Assembly: GCA_032719365.1 (NCBI GenBank)
Contig: CM064874.1
Span: 36,752,716-36,816,715 of the forward strand
Length of the DNA stretch: 64,000 nt
Source of the DNA: Prinsepia uniflora
Taxonomy: Eukaryota > Streptophyta > Magnoliopsida > Rosales > Rosaceae
Direction: 5' to 3'
Numbering within the stretch: position 1 is the stretch's first letter; each line of letters opens with the position of its first letter. The position numbers and the translations under genes are program-made. Below, piece by piece: positions 1 to 12,069 of the stretch. The notes under the pieces were generated by a model. That model saw only the letters and a list, made by a program, of their open reading frames with translations, had not been told where the DNA came from and made no database searches.

Positions 1-372
1 TTTCGGAATTTACGGAAAAACTTGCAGCTCAGAAGCGGGTAGTTTGGACGGTGTGTGAGTGGGCTTTGTTTTCTAACCATAATGCATGCATATATGTTTT
101 AAATGATTTATTATATGATTTGACATAATTTGACATGATTGATGTGTCGATATGATGATTTATCGATTTTCTGGATTATTATATTGTTTTGGGTACGATT
201 TTCGAGAAACTGTGAAACCGAGGTTTTGGGCGTAGGCCCAGGATTGAAAAATGATGTTTTTGACTCGGATTATGAGTCTGGGATTTATTTGATAGATTTA
301 CGTAATGTTTTTCGGATATATTTTGTTTATTTACATGGAAATGGCAATGTCCTTCAGGGACGGGTCCTGTCA
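1..372 (+). mobile_element. LTR fragment, internally deleted (same family as solo LTR G)
   Basis: Positions 1-345 match 36,640-36,945 of solo LTR G nearly base for base: the GTGTGTGAGT block, the TGCATGCATATATG block and the 'grey' AT-rich stretch after it. The sequence then jumps to the LTR end, GGGACGGGTCCTGTCA, at about 357-372. About 950 bases present in G between these points are missing, so this copy carries a large internal deletion. The 5' part lies outside the window. It appears to sit inside LTR J, which continues at 373. Confidence 0.7.
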
Positions 373-1839
373 CCGCACCTGACACGTGACACCTGTCAGT
401 CTAACAGGTGTCAGATCTGACATTGTCAGATGACGTTAGCATTGACTTTGACTGTTGACCTGACGTCACCATTGACTTTTTACTAACGTTAGTGTTGACT
501 TTTTGGTCAACGTTGATCATCACTTTGACCCGTGCGTGGGGGTTCGTGGGCACGATTTTCTAGCTGGGATCAGTTCCATTATAAATGTTTCAATGTTCCA
601 GATCCAATGGTGGTAGTTTCGGGTTGATTAGAGATCGTTTGATAAGTAAAAATGAGGTTTAAAGCCTCGGGACGCGTTTCCGGGTTGTCACTGTTCCTAG
701 GTTCTAGATATGAGTTTATAGAGATCATTAGTGACCCTTGGATATGTTGTGAACAAGTTAGAGACTGTGATCTAGCTTCAGGACAGGTGTTAGACGTTCG
801 ATTAAGCAGCAAGACACTACTGTGAGTGGGTCTTTTGGTTTCTAAACTAATTGCATGCATAACTGTTTTCATTATACTATTATATGATTGTGTGTGGATT
901 ACTTTGGGTCTTATTTATGGAGTATTTATACATATTACCTTGTTTTGGGCATGAGACTCATCTGGATATTATACTGTTGATTTTGGGAGTCATATAGGGG
1001 TGTCACTGGTTCATACTATTGCATTATATATATTGACCATATGGATTACTGTCTCCTCCATTTATTGGTATCCTAGAGTGGTTAGGGCGCATTGCCTGTG
1101 AGGGGTCATGCTACGGAGCGACCGAACCGTAGGGTAACTCATGAGCAGGATTGCTAGTATTAGACGTCTGGGACGTCAGACATATGGGATGTCATACTCC
1201 GAACTCGGTTCGGGGATAGGACTCAGGATTGAAACCCCGGGCGGCACGCATAGCCTTAGGACCGTGACCTTATTAGACGTCTGGGATGTCAGGGTTGGGA
1301 TATACAATGCAATACACTTTTTGTGGATATATATATATATATATATTATATGGTGTGCAATTATACTTTCTATGATTTTGTTATTATTATATATATGTTT
1401 TGACTTAAATGCATGCATGATTTGGAAACGGATGGGTAAAATAGTATTTTTACTATTGATTATAAATGGTTTTGAAATATCTTTTATTTTCGGCTCACTC
1501 ACACTTTCATTGTTTTCTTGACCCCTCTAGGATGTGACCCAGAGGTAGAGGTGGATCCCAAGACTGAGGCATAGTTAATTACTGATGCGTACCTGGTTAC
1601 CCCCGTGTTGGGTAGGTCGAGCACCATTTTGTAACGGATATGTGTGCTCGCATTTTTGTAGTGCTCTCTATCCTTTGTCTGACACTTTTGAACCCCTACT
1701 CGGATTTAATTATGTTTAAACTTTATATTTGAATTATTTAAACTTGTTGAGGGTATTTTGGTCATTCTCTATGGTTGTGTCAGACGGGAGCAGGACACAT
1801 CCCTATGTGTTCCCAGGGGTATAGGGATGGGTCATGTCA
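373..1839 (+). mobile_element. LTR fragment J (Ty3/Gypsy, 3' portion)
   Basis: This is the downstream part of a long plant Gypsy LTR. It has TGACGTCA and ACGTG motifs at 380-500, a GTGAGT block at 822, a TGCATGCAT motif near 851, GACGTC repeats around 1,165-1,290, a complementary CTCACTCAC block at 1,492-1,502, a pyrimidine-rich CTAG acceptor-like site at 1,530, and the standard end GGGATGGGTCATGTCA at 1,839. The order matches the LTRs of elements B and C. No coding potential is visible. The upstream part is presumably left of the window, beyond the inserted fragment at 1-372. Confidence 0.75.
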
Positions 1840-3282
1840 CCCTTAGCCCAATAACCCAAGCCTCTCCCCTTAGCCAAATAATAAAAACCCTTCCCTTAGG
1901 GCTTAACCCTGAACCCACGTCGGCCCCGAACTGGAAGCACTTAACCTTACCCCGCCCACAACCCTCCTTCCTCCTCACTTCGATTCTTCGTATCTTGGAT
2001 ACTAACGAAGACTGAGAATTTGAGAAACCCCACCCCTAAACACAAAAATCGTTTATTTCCTCCCCTTAGCTCATCTCTCTCCCTCATCTCTCTCATATGT
2101 CTCATCCCTTTCAAACCGAACAACATCTCACTATCGTACACCCGTTTCTCTTGTCTCTAGTCTTCATCTCCATCTCCCGCGACCTCCCCCCATGGCCCCC
2201 TTCAACTGGATCACTACTCATAGCCTCACCGTTCAATCATTCACCGCTTATGGCCTCACCGCTCACTCACGGCCTCGATCTCTCTAGTCCTGATCTCCCT
2301 CGATCTCTCCAGTCTCGATCTTCCTTGATCTCACTCACTCCCTCCCTCGATCAGTCGATCTCCCTCAATCTCTCTCATGCTTCCCTCGATCGGTTGATCC
2401 CCTCGATCTCCCTCGAACTCAGTTGCTCACTCACTCGATCACCCGTTTAAACTGGTTCAAAATTGGTTCAAAATTGAACCGAATCGGTTTAATCTGTTTT
2501 CGGTTCAAACGGTTTTGAGGGTGAGCGCCGGACTGAACTGAAACCGACTCCCTACCTGGTTAGGTTTCAGTTTCGAAAAAAAAATCAAATTGAAAAACCA
2601 AATAACAGGTATATCTTTTGAATTATATTTTTGAATTATGAATTTCCACCTCATACTGGTCATTTTATATTTTTTTCTGCTATAAATTACTATTTCTATT
2701 TACCTGATTTTTTCCTACATCAATTAGTCTGCCATTCATGCTAGGAAGTAGGACTTAAGAAAGAATTTGAGAGAAAGAGAGTCATTATAGAAATGACGAA
2801 GGCAGCCCCACTGAGATTTGGGTTATACTAAGGATTTTGCTAAAATTACTTAAACCTTCAAATTTTTCAAGTTGAGTGAAACACGTTTGATAAAAATATT
2901 ATTATATAAAAAATATATCTTTGAATAATTATGTCACAATAAAGAAACCTAAAGAGAAACTGAGCTATTTTTTTTTTAAATGGAAATTCGGGTATGTTGA
3001 ATATAGGCATATAGCATACAGTTATCTTAACTCACCGCTCTCCACTCCCAATCAACAGTAAAAAAAAATATCTGCACCGTAAGTTTTTTTTTTACTAAAA
3101 CATAGAAAACACAACTTTAGGAGAAAATTAAATAAGAGTAATTCAAAAGAAAAAAAAGTTATGAAGAAAAAAATGCCTTCAGTTATAAAATTAGAGCAAT
3201 TTCAAAACTAAAGGAGATCATTAAAAATATAAAACATAAAGATAATAAAAAAAAACGGTTAAAAAACTAACACTACATATAC
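1840..3282. other. Intergenic DNA with a CT-rich imperfect tandem repeat
   Basis: No gene is supported. At 2,164-2,440 there is an imperfect tandem of a roughly 10-base CGATCTCCCT-like unit. At 2,450-2,560 there is a GGTTCAAA / CGGTTT-rich stretch of a kind common in old plant DNA transposons. The remainder (2,600-3,280) is AT-rich with A and T runs. Short open frames here have no recognisable domain and follow the low-complexity sequence. Confidence 0.5.
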
Positions 3283-4027
3283 TAGCCCTCGTCATTGGGC
3301 CGGGTCAGGCAAGCCCGGCCCAAAAAATTTGGGCTTGGGTACGGGCCGGGTCGGACGGGCTTACTTACATATATAAAAGCCCTTGGGCATTACCGGACTG
3401 GGCTTTATCGAGCTTTTCGGGTCGGGTCTACTAAGCCCACTTGGGCCGGGCTTACGTGGGCATTTGCAATAAACTATTTATCAAATTTTAAAGTTACAAA
3501 AAAATATATGAATATGAAAAAAAAAATCTTAATAATGAAAAAAAAAATTCACAAGAGTGCAAAAACGTAGCCTCGTTAAAACCTTACCTTAAAAACCCTA
3601 ACAAAACTGCTCAAGAGTACCCAACTAGGAAGAATGGGAACGTGAAAAGGGTTAGGGTTAAGTGAAATTTATTTAAGTATGTGAACATAGGGTTAGTCGG
3701 TTAGGATTTGTATTGGGTATTGGTCATTGAGTTTTCTAAAATAAATTAGGTGAACTTGGGGTTGAGATTTGGGTTTGGGCCGAAATATTAATATTAAAAA
3801 TAGGTTAGGTTTTAATTCTTAAATAATAAGAATTTTATATATTCGGGCTTATGGACCTGGTTTATACGGGCGGGTCGGACCGGGCTTACCGAGTTTTATC
3901 GGGCTCGGGCCTATCGAATTTGAACATCATAAGCCCAAGCCCAAGCCGCTAATTCTCGGGCTAGGCCGGCCCACGGCCCATAGCGGGTCGGGTCGGGCTT
4001 TTGTCCACCGGGCCTATCAGACCTCCA
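3283..4027. mobile_element. hAT-like non-autonomous DNA transposon relic (tentative)
   Basis: Both ends are rich in GGGCCGGG in opposite orientations: GGGCCGGGTCAGGC near 3,297 and, inverted, CCGGCCCACGGCCC with GGGTCGGGTCGGGC near 3,965-3,998. The middle is AT-rich and non-coding. Plant hAT-type miniature elements commonly have such ends. I could not find a convincing 8-base target duplication and the terminal repeats are degenerate, so both the class and the exact borders are inferred. Confidence 0.4.
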
Positions 4028-5590
4028 TAAGCCTATGGATTTTTGGGTCAAATGGTAAGGGTTAACATATACCTACATGCCACAAACCTCGACTTCAATT
4101 ACCTAACGTTTATATGTATTCGTGTTATATGTACACTTTATATTTCAATCGGTTTGCATATATAAAGAATTTAAAGTCACAATGTTCACTAATTTGAAAT
4201 TTTTATTTCTATCATTCATTTTATGGTTAAAATTGGTTAATTAACCTATATAAAACTAAACATACATGTGACTGCAGTATGCATGTTGGATGCATATTTT
4301 CGGATAGATTAATGCCGATATCATTTATGTTACTCTTTTATAATTTCAATTGAGCGTCTTTCTTGAATTGAACACTTTACTCACCTGAATCACTATTTTG
4401 AAATGGAGATCAAAAGCGAAAGGGAAAAAATATTTCACGTTGATACGTGTGCGTAAAGTGATATGAGTGCACATGTTTCATATTTCTCAAATCTTGTATA
4501 GAATGCTATATGATCTCATATATGAATTTTATATTTGGCATTTGTAAATATTTTGAAGTTGCACATGATAATACCTTTAGCAGGCGCGGATGAGGTTAGT
4601 ATTAGTTTTAAAATATTATTTTCTTATAAAGATATATTTTGTTAAAAATATTATATTAGTTCAAAATTGTTATACTAGTTTAAAACATATAGAAATAATG
4701 ATAAAATATTGAAATAATATCGGTATAACCCTAAATTGTTGGAGATATTAGAATATACCAATGTAGTATTCATTAAAAAACTATTATTTTTAGGGGTTAA
4801 ATTTTGGCATAGCCTTCAAAATTTAGGACATGATTGGTGATGCCTTAGAATCTTCTTACCTTCAAAACTGTATTCAACTAAATTTGAAACAAATAGCTCA
4901 TTTACTTATCAACTAATACATAATTTTTTTTTAAAAAAAATCATTATTAAAGGAATATATATATATATATATATATATACACAAAATGCTTTAGTTCTAT
5001 AGTAGGTAACCAATTATACGTTAAGTTGGACCCACTCCACTAAGCAATATCGCAATATCATAATATAACTATTCATTTTATAACTCATTCTTCAAAGATC
5101 ATCCTTTTGAAAATTCATACAACTGTTCTGATCCCATAGTTATACCATGTGAAAATTCTGATGTCAACGAAACGAAAGTAAGAGGACTCCAGATTTATAA
5201 CTTAAATTCAAAATATGGTTTCAAGATGCACCACATTGCAATGCTTAAGTTCCAAGAACTTGAGACTAGGCTGAGTATGAAATTTGAACCGGCTGATGGA
5301 GGGTTTCGGGGAATCTAATGAAAAATACTGGATGCAAGCAGGGACACTCAAGAAGTAAGAACAGCAAATTAAAGTGCACACCTTTAATTAGGGACGCAGT
5401 TTCCAGGCATATATGGAAGACGATTTGAATGCGTAGGTTCATCTGCTCCAGATTTAGAGTGGCACATTATCGGTCTACAAAAAGATCTTTAAGTTTCCTG
5501 ACATATTCTCTAAAACCCATTTATAACACAGTATTTTCAGTATCAAAAGAACATTTGAATCCTTGCGTATGTAATAGCAATACTAGCACA
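4028..5590. other. AT-rich intergenic DNA with an (AT)n microsatellite
   Basis: No coding region is supported. An (AT)n run of about 25 bases lies at 4,955-4,979. The part nearest the ribophorin gene could include its 3' untranslated end or polyadenylation region, but no clear signal fixes the end of the transcript. Confidence 0.5.
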
Positions 5591-5758
5591 ATAACATACA
5601 GCCCTCTTTAGGCGAGGGGGCTTACATTCATCTTTATAAAGAACAAAATTTGTCTCATGGTAACCCACATTATATGAAGCATTTTCAAATATTAGAACCC
5701 GAAGTCACTGCAAATGCTCACGCACAAGAGTGCTGCCTCCTCTGCTTCAGTTAATCAT

Positions 5759-5878
5759 CTACAAGTGAAAATTGTTTTACGTGATAAGCTACACAGAACA
5801 ATAGTTAAATGGAAAAGATACAGTTTCTATTTTTCTTTTGTTTGGCTAGTGTGTAATTCCAAGTTGTAGAAACCGTAC
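5759..5878 (-). other. Predicted 3'-UTR intron of the ribophorin I gene
   Basis: On the minus strand, 25 bases after the stop codon, AAAG is followed by GTACGG (donor at 5878). TTTTCACTTGTAG (acceptor ending at 5759) precedes ATGATTAACTG. Both sites fit plant splice consensus. Transcript data are absent, so this is a prediction. The 3'-UTR would continue from 5758 to somewhere near 5,600. Confidence 0.45.
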
Positions 5879-5903
5879 CTTTAAGAATCCAGACGCTGTT
5901 AGA

Positions 5904-8900
5904 TCACTTGCTTATGGAAAAATCTATGTGTAGGTAGGTTACACTAGCCATGAAAACCAAGAAAAACGCAGACACCAACATGAGTGGTTCTGCCAGCATA
6001 AAAATTGGGTTGAAGCTGTAGTAAACCTGCCAAAGACAGCAAAGAAGAAAGAGCGTTTGGTCACTATTGATTCAATTTAAAATGAAAAAAAAAAAATTTG
6101 ATGCACATGCATACTTCTATTGAGACTGTACCACAAAAAAAAAAATAGTCTAATGAGCCGACAGGTCTCACTTTAATGTCTGTAGTACCATATTTTCTAG
6201 AACAACCAATTTCAGTGATAGCTTAGTTACCTGGAAAGGAGAGTTGTGCTCTGGAACTACGTTTTTCTTTTCTAGAACCACTACTGTTCTTCCAGCCACA
6301 TCAAGGTATGAATATTTGGTCTGCATATTCAATAATGAAAATATACGAACATAATCACCATTTTATGCAAAAATACTATTGTACCAAAGAACAAGTGTTC
6401 TTGGATTGGAGAGAGGAGAAAGAAATTGAGAATTATCATATAGGTGCATCTGTCAATATGTATAAAGGGTTACAATTAGATTTACCTCTAGATGTTGCTC
6501 AACTGAAAAAGGAACCACAGCAGAAGGATCTTTTGATCCCTCAGGTAGCACAACCTGAAATATAACAGTTCCTGAATCAGTACACAAATATTCCCACGTG
6601 CAGGTTTGAAAAATAAAATGAAAAAAGAGCTGTCAAAATTGCATAAATATATATATATATATATATTAATCATGCAAGCACATAGTACTAAACCCACCTT
6701 TAAGATTAACTTGTCCACTGCCGTCTCAGCAAGAGGACATCCAAAAGTGAAATTGAGGTATCGCCGGCCATCAGGTGATTCAAAAAGGAAGTCCTCCAAT
6801 GGTAGCACATACCCAATCACAAAGGAAGCTTTCCAACCTCCAAATAGAGGATACCGTGGTTCAATTTCAAGGTCTGACTGAAAAATTTAAGTATTGTAGA
6901 AGTCATAATTAATAGAAACAAATCAGCTTTGTTTATGCAAAAAACATGAATATGAATGTTCCACTTCCAGGGAGAAAAGTTACCTTCAGATAATCTGTAC
7001 GTAAATGGGATGATGAGATGTTGCCAATTTCATCTCGATAAAAGACAGAATGGACCCTAGGAGGTAATCTGGCCAGAAGATGTTTGAATGAAGAGATACC
7101 ACCAGATCCTGGTCTAGATTGATATTCAACCCTGGCAAAGGGAAACCTTGGAAGATTAATTTTAGGAACAAAACAATATACAGTTTTTTTATGGACATTA
7201 AAATACATGGTCTCTTTTCCATCATTTTACATAGCAACCATTAGACAAAAGAAAATGATATATAGCCATGGTCATGGAGTTCAAATCTCATGAAGATACC
7301 TGTAAAAGTTTCTACTTCTTCAAGCTCAGGCTGTGTAATGATGATATGATTTGAATTTACTTATTACTGACGAACGTAGTTTATGCGAAGACCATCTCCC
7401 TAATGATGCATAGGATTATTATAGTTCAAAAATTTGAGTAGCTTATACAAAATAAAAATCCTCTACATATTGTAAATCTCCCTAATTGTATGAGACTGGA
7501 CATCAAAAGACCACTTTTTTGTTTTTGTATTCCCCAGAAATCTCTGGATGAACCTTGAGCATATTTTGGAGGCTCAATTTTCTTTTAACTAAGGCATTTG
7601 TTGTTATTCACGTTCACATGATATATAAATGCATAAACTTACGTGTATGGCAGAAATTACAAGTTCAACACATAATGAAGAGAAGAGATCAATTTATCTT
7701 AGAGAAGTTTTAGTGCATTTAAATGCCAACCAAACTGTATTCATGGATTACAACCAATTACAATCAAAATATAAAAGATAAGACTAGCAGGCCTACCTTG
7801 AAAAAACACCTTTGTGACGAGCACCAGTATGTGACAACCTATAATGCTCTGTGATCTGAAGACTACCCCAATGAGATACTTCTACTTCACGTACAAGCTC
7901 CTCAACAACAGCAAATGCATTGTTATTTTCAAAATGAATAATTACTGGAGAATAAGAGTATGCAGGCTGATCCTTGTATGGCCCATACTTTATTTCAGTG
8001 CCAGCACGGGTGGTGGACTCCATTCTTGTAAATGATTCCACCTTATTACTAGGTGTTCTTACAAAAGTTGTCTGTTGCTTAATATAATAGGGTGACAATA
8101 TTATGGCACTATCACGGTAATAGACCAACTGAGATTCCGATTGGCTTATCTCTGCTGGGAAGGGCTCCAGGGAATGCGTCAATATAAAAAGAACTTCTAT
8201 TGTTGCAGTTTCACTCACTTGTAATGGGTTGACCAAAGATATGGAAAAATATCTAGTCCCATTTGGTGCATCAGGTAGCTCTTTGGGATTCACTTCAAGA
8301 GGCAAATAACTTTTCTTTTTCTTTTTGCCAAAAGTGAGAGCTGCTTTGAGCGATGCCAGATGATCAACCTGTGTAGGTGGAAAAGCAAGAAGTACTTCCG
8401 AAACAGGAGATGTGCCAATATTTTCAACCTGAAAGACAACCCCAGCAATCTAATAAATATCCCAGTACAACATAATTAAAAGGATAGCCCAAAATCACTA
8501 ATACTATATGATAAGAAAGTATGGTTGTATGCGGTGCCATGTTGATCATCATTACTAGTGCTGTCTCTCCCTGCCGTGCACTAGCCAAAAACGCAGTTGG
8601 CATGCCAATTTGTGAAAAGAAGACTAAAATTTTAAAATTTCTGATAGTGCAGTCAAAGCATCCACAGTATGCCAATTGCCAGATATGAACCCAAAATCAT
8701 ATAGTACAACATGAAATGTCAATTAGAATTTTAGAACGTTAATTTCTCACGAACCGGTCATTCTTAATAATATGTTTTGTAGTAAATCTAATACATTAAA
8801 GATAGAAACTAAACTCAACAATCCACATGCATGCCGAAAATTAAACCCAAAAGATATCCATGAAATCTTAAACATGATCAAGATGCAGACTTGATTCCAG

Positions 8901-9267
8901 ACCCACCAAAATGTTCAATTTCAAAGACCAATTGGGTACAATTTTCTATAATAATGAGTCCAAGAATGTGAACATATAAGAGATTACAGAAAATGCATAC
9001 CTTTAGCGTCAAGAAAACCTTCACAATGTGAGAGGTCAAGTCAATCTGCAAGAGCATAGATTTATAAAAAAATAATTAGATATAATCAAAACGAAAACGA
9101 GAGATTGAGTGCTGGTGAAGAGGAACTGGATGGATGGGAAGGCTTACTCTGCGCTCGGCATTGAGGATCTGGAGATCTTGAGGGGAAGAGGAGTAAGCAA
9201 GCAGTGATAGATGGGAGAAGATCGACAACGCTAGGACTAGTAGACTTAAGCCTCGCAATGCTCCCAT
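5904..9267 (-). CDS. OST1B: Ribophorin I, oligosaccharyltransferase subunit 1, short OST1B-type form
   Basis: Subunit of the ER oligosaccharyltransferase, which transfers the dolichol-linked glycan to Asn-X-Ser/Thr in nascent proteins. Eight coding exons, all with GT-AG introns: 9267-9148, 9045-9001, 8428-7797, 7131-6984, 6877-6698, 6554-6486, 6320-6231 and 6026-5904. They total 1,407 nt, or 468 codons plus stop. Residues 1-25 look like a signal peptide (hydrophobic LLVLALSIF). Residues about 56-400 are the lumenal ribophorin I domain, with N-glycosylation sites NGT, NIS and NFT. Residues about 436-460 are one membrane segment (LMLVSAFFLVFMASVTYL). The frame stops at TGA (5904-5906) right after HIDFSISK, where long OST1A proteins continue into a cytosolic tail. 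From memory, Arabidopsis OST1B is about 464 residues, so the short form is probably natural rather than a break. The start is the first ATG before the signal peptide. A 3'-UTR intron is likely (5878-5759). Confidence 0.9.
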
Positions 9268-10155
9268 GGCTTCGGTGAGAGAGTGAGGCTTGACCTCTTG
9301 CGACGACGGGTAAAGTGTTACACTAAGTCTATTGGGAAAGGCAGGGGCTTTGTTAAGCTAGGCTCACTCTCACCACTTTCAAGCATTGACCTCTGGGAGG
9401 TTCATGGTTTTGGGCTGTCTGTTTGGATCTGTGTGGCTCTGTTGCTCTGTTTGGGCCTGTTATGGGCCCAAGCTAAGTGGAACAAAAAGCACTCGAATGC
9501 CTAAAAAAAACTATAATCTGCATACAATTAGCTTGTAATTTTTTTTTTATAAAACGCATTTTTTTTTTCATTGGAAAAATTTGATAATACATAAGAAGAT
9601 AAAATCTGTACATAGAAGGATATTTACATCAAACTTTTTTTTTATAAGTGGTAAAATATAATTGGCACAATTGGAGAAAATTGGCTTGTAATTTAAACAA
9701 TTAAAAGCATTTATTCAGATGCATTTAGGGAGAGCATATGGTTGATGAGTAATTATGTTATTTTTATCGCTGTTGGTTTGACTTTAAGTTTCTAATGAAC
9801 GGTGTACCTCATAATAAATAGTAAAAGTCAGACAAGAATGATGTAATTTGATGAGTTAATTTTTATTTTATTTTATTTCTTTGAAAAATATGATCTTTAT
9901 TAATAGACACGAATTGAAACGTTTATATTTTTAGTTAAAATATCAAATAACCGAGAGGACTGTAGAGGAAAAATTTGCTCCCCAACACAATCTCACCACC
10001 GTGCTTAACTGTTGGCAGTTTTATTATTTTAGAAAACGACCCATCCAAGACAAACGCCCCTCTTAATTACATTCTTTTGTTACCAATAAAACCCTTTTGA
10101 TTCTACTTGCAAACAAAATTAACATGAGAGTAAAGTGTTTATTTCATATGATTAC
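9268..10155. other. Promoter-side intergenic DNA of the ribophorin gene
   Basis: This is the region upstream of the minus-strand ribophorin ATG. The open frame on the plus strand at 9,283-9,504 has no recognisable domain and no homologue I know; I regard it as chance. No clear TATA box could be assigned. From 9,530 on the sequence is AT-rich with long T runs. Confidence 0.4.
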
Positions 10156-10760
10156 GGTTGCACCTAAGTCAAACTTTAGATTGTCTACGTATCCGTTTTA
10201 GGAATCAAGCCACTCGTAGTTCTAGAATTTTTAATGAGTGAATGACTCGTTAAAAAATAAGAATTATATTTGGAAAATGTGTTTGGAGCTGTGTTTGGGA
10301 GAATTTAGTTTGAAAAAACCAGTGATTCAAAAATAATTGTTGCTGCATCTAGTAGGTATTTTAGATTGTCTACGTATCCCTTCGCGGGAATCAAACCGAC
10401 GTAGTTCGAAAATATTTTTAATGAGTGAATGACCCATTAAAATATGTGTTTATCTATTTTGAAAGTAGAACTGACTTCAAAGAAGTACAAATTTATTTAA
10501 GGGGGTGGTTGCATCTAGATTAATCTAGATTGCCTAAGTACCCTTAATGGGATCAAACCGGCGTAGTTTTGGGTTGAACTTTTAATGAGAGAATCACTCA
10601 CTAAAAAGAAGTTTGATATTTGATTTGATGAATGAATATTTGGGTGAATTTGGTTCGAGAAACCAGGTATTTAATTTGAAGGTGGTGGTTGCATCTAGAT
10701 TTGATTCTATATTGCCTACGTACCCTTAGCGGGATCAAACCGACGTAGTTCACAGCTGGG
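10156..10760. repeat. Four-unit tandem repeat with a CTACGT...ACGTAG hairpin
   Basis: Four imperfect copies follow one another. Each reads roughly GGTTGCATCTAG, then CTACGTAYCC, a 4-6 base spacer, GGGATCAAACCG, ACGTAGTT, and then a TTTTAATGAGTGAATGACTC-like tail. The hairpin cores lie at 10,185-10,219, 10,370-10,404, 10,533-10,566 and 10,716-10,748, spaced 185, 163 and 183 bases apart. The core is far better conserved than the DNA between cores. The inverted arms (CTACGT and ACGTAG) can pair. I have seen similar motifs in plant repeats but cannot assign a family. Confidence 0.65.
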
Positions 10761-12069
10761 TTTTCGAATGACTTTTGGAGCTTGGAAATTTAGGATTGAA
10801 AGGGTAGATGGCCCGTTTGAAATTCCATGATGATTTTGTACCACTTGAATTTGATTTGCGAACTAATGAGCATAACGCTTAATAATTTGTCATTTATGAA
10901 TTTGTGAATTTGAGAATTTTGAACTACTTATTTGCCAATCAAATATTGTTTGTTGGTGAAGATTCCCACTTGATCCATCGTAGGATTTATTGAATGAGCC
11001 ATCAAAGTCGATTATTTGTCAATTAGGAGGCGTCAACTTTGAATCCACTTCTTTTTATTCCTCACACAGCACCACCACAGGTCTACTGGAATTTGCATAG
11101 CTCTCTTCATTTTGGAGTCTTTAATTATTTTGGAAGTTGTCACTCCATTATTTATTCTTTTCCCCGAGAAGGCAAAGACCACTGCTTGGAGAAAGGAAGT
11201 GATTCAGTGCTTTGAGCATCAAAAGTTTTGTCCATGCTTTGTTTCTTTTGCTGCTATCTTATCCCCATGAATTTAATAAATGGAACGAACTCTCCATTTT
11301 CCAAGTCACATTTTTTATCTTTAGCTTTGAATTCATATAAATTATGGAGAAAAATTTCTTCATTCTTTTGTCAACTTGAAAGTACGTCAATGAATTCTTT
11401 TTTCATGAGTATATCGCCCCAGAATAAATTGTGACTAAGGGGATCATTGTCGTCACCTAATCTTTTGAGGGTTCATTGTAGATGACCAGTGTGAATATAT
11501 GAAGGCAAGCTCAGTTGTCCGCCAATTATAAACATGCGCCAAAAAGTCTGGAGTGTAAAAAACATGGCAACATGTGCCACCGTACACTGGATAAATACCC
11601 CACGCCCCAGCTGGCAGAACTCCCACATGCCAGCTGATAGGCGGCCCACGTGGCTGCCAGATAGCTGCCATGTGGCTCCACGTCACTGCCAGTCATTACC
11701 ACGTCATCACTTAATCAGGCCAAGGTTTCCGAAGGAGATGACTGAAGTCGCCCTGCCGCCATTGTTGGGTTGGCCGAAAATTGGGTTTCTTCACGGGAAA
11801 ACATCCATTTCCAATCGAAACTTCAAACCTTCCTAATTAACTTCTTCATTGGTCAACTAAATTGGACGTTCCAATAATAAAAATTCATCTACTCAATCAC
11901 AGGAATATAAATCCAAAATCCAAATTAATAAATAATACTTATGGTGGTTGAAAAGTCCCTCAAAATTCTCACATTTTCTTTCTCGGTTTTAGACTTTTCT
12001 ATCGTTATGCCTTTGTTGGTGACCTGGATTATGCTCGTAACAAAGAGATGCGGATGGTGATATAACTGG
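10761..12069. other. Intergenic DNA; CACGTGG-rich patch at 11,560-11,715
   Basis: No gene is supported. Around 11,560-11,715 there is a dense group of CCACGTGG, CCATGTGG and CCACGTCA words like those in the U3 part of the nearby LTRs. It is perhaps a decayed LTR piece. The rest is ordinary AT-rich sequence. Confidence 0.4.

Noticed and set aside
3295..3570. 91-codon plus-strand open frame rich in Gly/Arg
   Set aside because: Composition follows the GGGCCGGG repeats of the hAT-like relic; no domain.
5904..6026. Ribophorin gene as a truncated pseudogene
   Set aside because: All exons, splice sites, signal peptide and membrane segment are intact, and a short OST1B form is known in plants.
6650..6667. 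(TA)n run in ribophorin intron 5 as a regulatory site
   Set aside because: Ordinary intronic simple repeat with nothing to link it to control.
7793..8305. Separate 170-codon minus-strand gene starting at an internal TTG-type start
   Set aside because: It is the main part of exon 3 of the ribophorin I gene. Splice sites at 8,428 and 7,797 join it in frame to neighbouring exons.
9283..9504. 73-codon plus-strand open frame beside the ribophorin start
   Set aside because: No recognisable domain, overlaps the probable 5' leader of the opposite gene, and ends in low-complexity sequence.
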